Of a stretch of DNA of 18,550 nt, positions 13,266 to 18,550 are shown piece after piece. Position numbers and translations under genes: made by a program. The notes beneath the pieces are model-generated. The model made no database searches. It had not been told where the DNA came from and saw nothing but the letters and a program-made list of their open reading frames with translations. Numbering within the stretch: the stretch's first letter is position 1; each line of letters starts with the position of its first letter. The DNA comes from an uncultured Acidimicrobiaceae bacterium (lineage in GTDB: Bacteria; Actinomycetota; Acidimicrobiia; Acidimicrobiales; Ilumatobacteraceae): assembly GCA_903934195.1 (NCBI GenBank), contig CAIZMV010000354.1:1-18550 (forward strand), read 5' to 3'.

Positions 13266-14365
13266 ATGATTCTCTGGCGAAGCTCTCATCTGAACACGGC
13301 CAAAGTCCGTGGCTAGATAACTTGCAACGCGGATATCTCACCTCTGGTCAACTCGCGGACTTAGTAAAGCGTGGTATCAGAGGTCTCACTTCAAACCCAA
13401 CCATTTTTCAAAAGGCAATTCAAGGAAGCGCAGATTACGACGAACAGTTCCGCAGCGAAATTCTCAAAGGTTCAACTGCACGAGACGCATACTGGGAATT
13501 GGTGCTGCAGGATATTCATGGAGCACTTGACGTGTTTGCCGATTTGTATTCCCTATCAAATGGTTCAGATGGGTTCGTCAGTGTTGAAGTGGATCCGTCT
13601 CTCGCTCATGACACCGCAGGAACATTGTCTGCTGCTCGCCTTCTTCATGAACGTATTTCACGTCCGAATGTGATGATAAAGATCCCGGCTACGCAAGCAG
13701 GGCTTCCGGCTATAAGAGAGATGATTGCTGAAGGTCGAAACGTAAACGTGACTCTGATCTTCAGCCTCTCTCGCTATCAAGACGTGATGGATGCCTACAT
13801 AGATGGTTTAGAACAGCGGATGGCATCTGGTTCGCCAGTATCAAACATTGCAAGTGTTGCGAGTTTCTTCATTAGTCGTGTCGACAACGAGATTGACAAA
13901 CGTCTTGATTCAATTGGAACACCTTCTGCCCTCGCATTGCGTGGTACCGCAGCTGTAAACCAAGCGCGGCTCGCCTATGCTGCGTTTCAAAAGACATTCA
14001 GCGGTCCTCGTTGGGAGGCGCTGGCAAAAGCAGGGGCATCTGTACAACGTCCGTTGTGGGCCTCAACGTCCACGAAGAACCCTGCGTATCCAGACACCTT
14101 GTATGTCGACCAGTTGATTGGGCCGAACACTGTGAACACTTTGCCGGATGCAACATTGGAAGCCTTTGCACATCACGGAACCCTTGCACGAACTATTGAT
14201 ATCAACATCGGTGTTAGTCGCCGCCAGTGGGCAGAACTTGCTATGAATGCAATAGACGTTGACGAAATTGCGGCCCAACTGGAAGCCGAAGGCGTTGCAT
14301 CGTTTATCAAGAGTTTCGACGAACTCATCGGTGTTCTTGAAGACAAAGCGGCTGGAATTTCGTAA
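13262..14365 (+). CDS. tal: transaldolase
   Basis: Transfers dihydroxyacetone units between sugar phosphates through a Schiff base; partner of transketolase in the non-oxidative pentose phosphate pathway. The 367-residue protein matches the longer actinobacterial transaldolases. Motifs: GLTSNPTIFQKAI (41-53), VSVEVDP (106-112), the Schiff-base lysine Lys140 in NVMIKIPAT, NVTLIFSLSRY (162-172) and ASVASFFISRVD. The late segment WASTSTKNPAYPDTLYV is also typical. The ATG sits in the ATGA overlap with the transketolase stop, so the two are translationally coupled. No zwf or opcA follows, unlike many actinobacterial tkt-tal clusters; a LOG-family gene starts 4 bases after its stop. Confidence 0.95.
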   Translation: MNDSLAKLSSEHGQSPWLDNLQRGYLTSGQLADLVKRGIRGLTSNPTIFQKAIQGSADYDEQFRSEILKGSTARDAYWELVLQDIHGALDVFADLYSLSNGSDGFVSVEVDPSLAHDTAGTLSAARLLHERISRPNVMIKIPATQAGLPAIREMIAEGRNVNVTLIFSLSRYQDVMDAYIDGLEQRMASGSPVSNIASVASFFISRVDNEIDKRLDSIGTPSALALRGTAAVNQARLAYAAFQKTFSGPRWEALAKAGASVQRPLWASTSTKNPAYPDTLYVDQLIGPNTVNTLPDATLEAFAHHGTLARTIDINIGVSRRQWAELAMNAIDVDEIAAQLEAEGVASFIKSFDELIGVLEDKAAGIS

Positions 14366-14369
14366 CACA

Positions 14370-15395
14370 ATGGCCACATCATCGAATACACAGAAAGCAA
14401 TAGAAGAATTGCTGAAGAGTTTCGAAAATGTACAACGCACTGCATCAGATGTGCGCCAGTTGAATCGATTCATAAACACGGTGTCGGATCTTGTAAGTGG
14501 TCCGTCCTCTTCTCTCGACATCAAAATCGCAAGTTCTGCTGTTGAAGAAATGAGCAGAGCGTTCACTATGTTTGCGCCATACAGAGACGTTCGGAAAGTT
14601 TCGATTTTTGGTTCAGCACGAACGACACCGGACAGCCCTATCTACGCCTTGACCGCAGCTACCGCTAAAGCTCTTGCGGATCATCAATTCATGGTTGTCA
14701 CTGGTGCAGGACCAGGAATTATGGAAGCAGGGATGGTGGGCGCAGGCAAAGAAAACTCCATCGGAGTTTCGATTCGACTTCCATTTGAGACCGGTGCCAA
14801 CTCCGTTATTGCCGGAGATGACAAGTACGTCAGCATGCGATACTTCTTCACACGCAAATTGATGCTTGTCAAAGAGTCCCACGCATTTCTCTGTATGCCA
14901 GGCGGCTTCGGAACTCTGGATGAGACCTTCGAACTACTTACCCTTGCTCAGACTGCCAAATCGGTTCCTGTACCCATTGTTTTCCTTGAGGTTCCTGGCC
15001 ACCCGTTCTGGACGCCACTGATGAAAGCAATGGAGCCATTACTGCTCGATCATGGACTCATCTCTCCCAGTGATACGTCGTTGTACACAATTACTGACAA
15101 CATTGAAGACGCCGTTAGCGAAATCACTCGTTTCTATTCGAACTACGACTCGATTCGGTTTGTCAATGATGTTCTATACATCCGGATGAAACGGGCGGTG
15201 CCATCTGATCGATTTTCAGAGATAGCGACTCGCTTTGCATCCCTTGCGACAGATGGAGAGATCTTGCAAACCACTGCTACTACAGAAGAAGTGAAAGATA
15301 ATGATGTGCCAGATCTGCCACGAGTGAGTTTGAAATATGCAGCCAAAGGTTTTGCTGATCTGCGAGGACTTATCAACGCACTGAACGAGTTCTAG
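14370..15395 (+). CDS. LOG family protein (nucleotide 5'-monophosphate phosphoribohydrolase-like), extended
   Basis: LOG-family Rossmann-fold proteins cleave nucleoside or cytokinin 5'-monophosphates to base and ribose-5-phosphate. The 341-residue product has the core at about 74-260: VSIFGSART, VVTGAGPGIMEAG (109-121), the arginine- and lysine-bearing loop MRYFFTRK (156-163) and the signature PGGFGTLDE (177-185). About 70 helical residues precede the core and about 80 follow it, well beyond the usual ~180-residue LOG. The ATG at 14370 is chosen because it lies 4 bases after the tal stop and begins a continuous conserved-looking N-terminus; an in-frame ATG at 14259 would overlap tal by over 100 bases. 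Release of ribose-5-phosphate would suit its position after tkt-tal, but this is inference. Confidence 0.85.
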   Translation: MATSSNTQKAIEELLKSFENVQRTASDVRQLNRFINTVSDLVSGPSSSLDIKIASSAVEEMSRAFTMFAPYRDVRKVSIFGSARTTPDSPIYALTAATAKALADHQFMVVTGAGPGIMEAGMVGAGKENSIGVSIRLPFETGANSVIAGDDKYVSMRYFFTRKLMLVKESHAFLCMPGGFGTLDETFELLTLAQTAKSVPVPIVFLEVPGHPFWTPLMKAMEPLLLDHGLISPSDTSLYTITDNIEDAVSEITRFYSNYDSIRFVNDVLYIRMKRAVPSDRFSEIATRFASLATDGEILQTTATTEEVKDNDVPDLPRVSLKYAAKGFADLRGLINALNEF

Positions 15396-15577
15396 GTTGA
15401 ACGCAAAATAAATAGCGCTTTGTCAACCGATCGTCTGGCTTGAGACACCTTCTTCTCTAGCGGGGGTCTTTCCTTCTCCCCATTTCTGATGGCTCCCGTT
15501 ATCAGTGACATTGCGGCATCGTTCAGCGCTTCGCTGGCTCTTTCAAGGTCGGAAATTATCGTTTCGATATCGCTCAT
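15392..15577 (-). CDS. small helical protein of unknown function
   Basis: A 61-residue protein that I cannot assign. It reads as two charged amphipathic helices, about 2-29 (SDIETIISDLERASEAL...) and about 38-60 (PLEKKVSQARRSVDKALF), joined by a polar turn, suggesting a helical hairpin or coiled-coil dimer with no membrane segment. It is probably real: the ATG at 15577 has GAAAGG about 8 bases upstream, and its codons are used without stops up to a TAG that overlaps the LOG-gene stop on the other strand in the palindrome CTAG (15392-15395). It is divergent from the cysteine-rich gene, with 55 bases between the two starts. Confidence 0.6.
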   Translation of the reverse strand: MSDIETIISDLERASEALNDAAMSLITGAIRNGEKERPPLEKKVSQARRSVDKALFILRST

Positions 15578-15632
15578 AGTGAAGGCCTTTCAGATGACTG
15601 TTAGATGAATACTGTGCCACACGCGTGACGGT

Positions 15633-16400
15633 ATGTGCAGAGAGGGGCAATATGGCGTAGCGTTACCTCTTGTGCCTAGAGAAGACCAACCACACGAATG
15701 GATCAGCTTTGAAGATCCCGATGAAATGCGTACCTGGATGCTTGATGCAACATTCTTGCGATCCAGTTACAAATGCATTTACGGCCAGGGCTGCCAAGGC
15801 ATCCTTGATGATGCCTCACCGGAGCTGATGCACGGATGTTGCTCTTTTGGTGCCCATTTCCTCGATGAAAAAGACTTCAAGAACGTCACCAAATACGTAA
15901 AGCGTCTTAAGGGTCGTCATTGGAAGAACAAAGACAAGGCCAAAGATAAAGGCTGGTTCTCAACAGAGAAAGACGGCGAGAAAAAGACACGCGTTGTCAA
16001 CGGTGCTTGCATCTTCCATAACCCTCCGGGCTTCGAAGGTGGAACTGGTTGTGCATTTCACATCGCAGCTGTTGAAGCAGGCGAACGTCATATGGACTGG
16101 AAGCCAGACGTTTGTTGGCAAGTGCCCATTCGCCTAGAAGAACACATTGAGGATGGCGGATACGTCGTCTCAACCATTCGTGAATGGAAGCGCCGTGACT
16201 GGGGCGAAGGTGGAGACGAGTTTCATTGGTGGTGCACCGAATCGGCTGACTCTTTCATCGGCAAAGACCCCACATATACCTTCTTCACCGATGAGCTAAC
16301 TGAGATCATGGGCAAGAAGGCATACGAAATCTTGGTGAAGATGTTGTCTGCTCCTGTCGGAGTGCCGCTTCCGCATCCTGCTCTTCGCAAGAAGGACTAA
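15633..16400 (+). CDS. cysteine-rich, probably metal-binding protein of unknown function
   Basis: I cannot name this 255-residue protein. Eight cysteines after the start region form a suggestive pattern: Cys48-x5-Cys54 (YKCIYGQGCQG), Cys69-Cys70 (HGCCSFGAHFLDE), Cys126, Cys140 (GTGCAFH), Cys161 (DVCWQVPIR) and Cys201, with several conserved-looking histidines and tryptophans. This recalls YkgJ/DUF3109-type Fe- or Zn-chelating proteins, but the spacing is not a clear match. A lysine-rich insert lies at about 94-120. No signal peptide or membrane helix. The ATG at 15633 has no ribosome binding site; TACTGT at 15610-15615 could give an 11-base leader. GTG at 15672 is a plausible alternative start. 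A terminator follows its stop. Confidence 0.75.
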   Translation: MCREGQYGVALPLVPREDQPHEWISFEDPDEMRTWMLDATFLRSSYKCIYGQGCQGILDDASPELMHGCCSFGAHFLDEKDFKNVTKYVKRLKGRHWKNKDKAKDKGWFSTEKDGEKKTRVVNGACIFHNPPGFEGGTGCAFHIAAVEAGERHMDWKPDVCWQVPIRLEEHIEDGGYVVSTIREWKRRDWGEGGDEFHWWCTESADSFIGKDPTYTFFTDELTEIMGKKAYEILVKMLSAPVGVPLPHPALRKKD

Positions 16401-16406
16401 TTCGAT

Positions 16407-16426
16407 AGGGCTAGTTAGCCCTTTTT
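16407..16426 (+). terminator. intrinsic terminator after the cysteine-rich gene
   Basis: AGGGCTA (16407-16413) pairs with TAGCCCT (16416-16422) and is followed by TTTT, 6 bases after the stop at 16400. It works for plus-strand transcription only: in the other direction no T-run follows. The right arm and T-run are also the last codons and stop of typA. Confidence 0.75.
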
Positions 16427-18238
16427 GGAAGACTTACGACGCTCTTCAATGCTGAGGCCGCGCTTACGAATACGGATGCTCTTTGGAGTCACTTCCACAA
16501 GCTCGTCGTCGCCAATCCATTCGATTGCTGTTTCGAGTGTGTGATCAACAGGAGCTGCAAGCTTCGGGCCATCATCATGGCTGTGTGTACGAATGTTGGT
16601 CTTTTCTTTGGCACGTACAGCGTTCACAACCATCTCTTCGCCGCGAGCACCTTCTCCGATGACCATTCCTTCGTACACCTCAACACCTGGCGCTACGAAC
16701 AACACTCCACGCAATTGCAAGTTATCTAGTGCATATCCAGTGGTTGAACCAATGCGGTCTGCAATCATGGCTCCACCTAAACGGTGTGGCAATTCTCCTA
16801 CCCATGGGGTCCAGCCTGCATGCGTTTGATGCAATAGCGCTGTTCCGCGTGTGCTGCTCATCAACATTGAACGGAATCCGATGAGTCCGCGTGATGGCGC
16901 TTCGAAAGACACAATGGTGCGACCCGGATCTCCAGGGCGAAGATCCGTTACGCGACCTTTACGAGGAGCAAGCCCTTGAGTGATGGTGCCCACGTGTTCG
17001 TCTGGAACGTCACACGTACCAGCTTCAAGAGGTTCGTGGCGCTTGCCGTTGATCTCTTTTGTGATTACTTCTGGACGACCTACTTGAAGCTCGAACCCTT
17101 CACGACGCATGTTCTCGATAAGAACTGCAAGCTGCAATTCACCTCGACCAGCAACACTGGTGACATCTGGAGAATCAGTGTCAGCAATTTTGATCGACAC
17201 GTTTCCAAGAATTTCCTTTTGCAGACGGTCGCGCAAATGGCGACTCGTAACGAACTTTCCTTCGCGTCCTGCATAGGGAGATGTGTTTACGCCAAATGCC
17301 ATGCGAATAACTGGTTCGTCAACTTCGAGGCGTGGCAACGGTGTTGTCACTGTGAGTGCTGAGATGGTGTCTCCCACTTCAACTTCAGGAATACCAGCAA
17401 GAACAAAGAGGTCGCCAGCCGAAATGGATTCAACTTCAGTTCTGCCAATACCGTCGAACACGCTGAGTTGCGCGATGCGGCGCTTCAACGGATTTCCATC
17501 GGTGTCTTTGCCCCACAAGGCGACTGTGTCGCCCTTCTTCATAACACCGCTATGTACACGACCAATAGCAAGTCGACCGAGGTACTCAGAAGCATCAAGG
17601 TTGGTTACAAGTGCTGCAAGTGGCGCAGTTGGGTCACCAGTAGGAGCCGGAACTGTTGTCAAAATGGTGTCAAGAAGACAAGAAAGATCTGCATCTGCTG
17701 CAGGCATTCCGATGCCAATCATTGCACGACCTTCACGGGCCACTGCCGAGATAACTGGGAAAGACAGTTGATCATCTGAACTAGCAAGATCGAGGAACAG
17801 TTGCTCAACTTCAACCAGAACTTCTTCAGGGCGCGCGTCCTGACGGTCAACTTTGTTGATGACCAAGATGACGGGCAAACCCAGTCCAAGTGCTTTTGAG
17901 AGCACGTAACGAGTCTGTGGCAATGGGCCTTCAGCTGCATCAACCAGAAGAACGATTCCGTCTACGAGAGCAAGCGCTCTTTCTACTTCTCCACCAAAGT
18001 CAGCGTGACCTGGTGTGTCCACAATGTTGATAAGGGTGCTTCCGTAATTGATACGGGCAGCTTTAGCAAGAATCGTGATTCCGCGCTCGCGCTCTTGGTC
18101 GTCTGAGTCCATGACCCGGTCGATAACTGCGGCATGGGATGCAAAAGCACCTGTAGACCTCAAAAGAGTGTCCACAAGTGTGGTTTTGCCGTGGTCGACG
18201 TGCGCCACTAGGGCAACATTGCGTAAGGAGTTTGTCAT
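16415..18238 (-). CDS. typA: translational GTPase TypA/BipA
   Basis: Ribosome-associated GTPase related to EF-G, involved in stress adaptation and 50S assembly. The 607-residue protein has all G motifs: AHVDHGKTTL (12-21), the switch I region with RERGITI (50-56), DTPGH (74-78), NKVDRQD (128-134) and SA (164-165). Domain II with VTNLDASEYLGRLAIGRV follows, then domain III and domain V with LPHRLGGAMIADR; the C-terminal BipA-specific domain ends in a basic tail. The length is normal. The ATG at 18238 lacks a ribosome binding site and lies 33 bases after a small upstream gene, with which it is probably co-transcribed. It converges on the cysteine-rich gene, whose terminator overlaps its 3' end. 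Confidence 0.96.
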   Translation of the reverse strand: MTNSLRNVALVAHVDHGKTTLVDTLLRSTGAFASHAAVIDRVMDSDDQERERGITILAKAARINYGSTLINIVDTPGHADFGGEVERALALVDGIVLLVDAAEGPLPQTRYVLSKALGLGLPVILVINKVDRQDARPEEVLVEVEQLFLDLASSDDQLSFPVISAVAREGRAMIGIGMPAADADLSCLLDTILTTVPAPTGDPTAPLAALVTNLDASEYLGRLAIGRVHSGVMKKGDTVALWGKDTDGNPLKRRIAQLSVFDGIGRTEVESISAGDLFVLAGIPEVEVGDTISALTVTTPLPRLEVDEPVIRMAFGVNTSPYAGREGKFVTSRHLRDRLQKEILGNVSIKIADTDSPDVTSVAGRGELQLAVLIENMRREGFELQVGRPEVITKEINGKRHEPLEAGTCDVPDEHVGTITQGLAPRKGRVTDLRPGDPGRTIVSFEAPSRGLIGFRSMLMSSTRGTALLHQTHAGWTPWVGELPHRLGGAMIADRIGSTTGYALDNLQLRGVLFVAPGVEVYEGMVIGEGARGEEMVVNAVRAKEKTNIRTHSHDDGPKLAAPVDHTLETAIEWIGDDELVEVTPKSIRIRKRGLSIEERRKSSKKG

Positions 18239-18257
18239 GGGGGTATTTCGTTTTCTG

Positions 18258-18271
18258 TCCGGCTATCCGGA
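18258..18271 (-). other. short hairpin between the small acidic-tail gene and typA
   Basis: TCCGG-ATAG-CCGGA on the minus strand: a 5-bp stem starting directly after the stop codon of the upstream small gene and 19 bases before typA. No T-run follows, so it is not a standard terminator; it could moderate read-through or protect RNA ends. Confidence 0.3.
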
Positions 18272-18466
18272 TTAATCGATGTCGTCTTCGGAATCGTCTT
18301 CGTCTTCGTCGAAGCGCACCCCGTAGCGCTCGGCAATGGCTGCATACTCATCATCATCGGTAGAACTCACTCGTGGTGAGTCACCAAGACCTAGGTCTGC
18401 AGCACTGGGGCCTGCTTGCTTCAATTTCCGCGCTTCTTCAAACCGGCGATGTCGACCTTTTTTCAT
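18272..18466 (-). CDS. small charge-polarised protein of unknown function upstream of typA
   Basis: A 64-residue protein with a strongly basic N-terminus (MKKGRHRRFEEARKLK), a middle part with SSTDDDEYAAIAERYG, and an extremely acidic C-terminus (FDEDEDDSEDDID). It loosely recalls the basic-head, DDDEY-containing small proteins of the actinobacterial DUF3073 type, but I cannot confirm that. No cysteine pair, signal or membrane segment. The ATG at 18466 has GGAG about 8 bases upstream, which supports it as a real gene. It precedes typA by 33 bases on the same strand. The basic end could bind RNA or ribosomes, which would suit the typA neighbour; this is speculation. Confidence 0.6.
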   Translation of the reverse strand: MKKGRHRRFEEARKLKQAGPSAADLGLGDSPRVSSTDDDEYAAIAERYGVRFDEDEDDSEDDID

Positions 18467-18550
18467 GGTCGGTCTCCGAACATTTCATTGGCATAAATGC
18501 CTACTGGACAACCGAAACGAGTGTACAGGTCGGTGAGACAAAAAGATGAC
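18467..18550 (-). promoter_or_regulatory. upstream region of the small gene-typA unit
   Basis: Eighty-four bases to the window edge with no gene visible. GGCAT-AA-ATGCC at 18490-18501 is a small inverted repeat that could be an operator, and TACACT on the minus strand at 18520-18525 is a possible -10 box. GGAG about 8 bases before the ATG at 18466 is the ribosome binding site. Confidence 0.3.

Noticed and set aside
14259..14369. Longer LOG-family protein starting at ATG 14259
   Set aside because: The extra residues lie inside tal in another frame; ATG 14370 follows the tal stop by 4 bases.
14063..14566. 167-codon minus-strand open frame
   Set aside because: Antisense to the end of tal and the start of the LOG gene; no motif, and both plus-strand genes are secure.
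17283..17771. 162-codon plus-strand open frame
   Set aside because: Fully antisense to the conserved core of typA; composition typical of a shadow frame.
1..18550. CRISPR array, tRNA/rRNA, insertion sequence or defence system
   Set aside because: No spaced direct repeats, no tRNA-like cloverleaf, no transposase or terminal inverted repeats, and no defence-type domains were seen; all long stretches are occupied by housekeeping genes.

Overview
The window looks like chromosomal DNA from an actinobacterium with a compact genome. Base composition is near half GC by eye. Evidence for the lineage: an archaeal/actinobacterial-type tRNA m1A58 methyltransferase, a ~370-residue transaldolase of the mycobacterial size class, a two-helix membrane protein resembling the actinobacterial holin-like superfamily, and many genes with a TANNNT box exactly 6 bases before the start codon, the actinobacterial leaderless-promoter signature. 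A freshwater Acidimicrobiia-type organism would fit, but that is inference. I see no phage, transposon, CRISPR, rRNA or tRNA gene.

Layout. 1-956 (minus): tatB and the 5' two-thirds of tatC (cut by the window edge), for Tat export. 993-1724 (plus): a glycerophosphodiester phosphodiesterase, divergent from tatB. 1729-2325 (minus): signal peptidase I, so two protein-export functions lie close together. 2508-2753 (plus): a small single-cluster ferredoxin. 2750-9381 (minus): a long run read from right to left as TetR regulator, alpha/beta hydrolase, fused NDP-forming acyl-CoA synthetase, PBP4-type carboxypeptidase, three small membrane or basic proteins, and trmI. 9443-15395 (plus): fatty acid desaturase, nagA, transketolase, transaldolase and a LOG-family protein. 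15392-15577 (minus): a small helical protein. 15633-16400 (plus): a cysteine-rich protein of unknown function. 16415-18466 (minus): a small charge-polarised protein and the translational GTPase TypA/BipA.

How the genes fit together. The TetR gene and the desaturase are divergent around one 18-bp palindrome that overlaps the expected -35 positions of both promoters. With the hydrolase and acyl-CoA synthetase downstream of tetR, this looks like a small lipid or acyl-CoA regulon. nagA, tkt and tal link amino-sugar recycling to the non-oxidative pentose phosphate pathway. PBP4 remodels peptidoglycan. The three small proteins before trmI are tightly packed and may be translated together with it.

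Most notable observations: seven genes share the exact TANNNT-6-start geometry, which also fixes several GTG starts; two convergent gene pairs share stop codons on opposite strands; a terminator for the cysteine-rich gene is built from the last codons of typA; and several small uncharacterised proteins sit in conserved-looking positions. I found no clearly novel multi-gene system. The best candidates for new biology are the three-gene cassette before trmI and the cysteine-rich protein.
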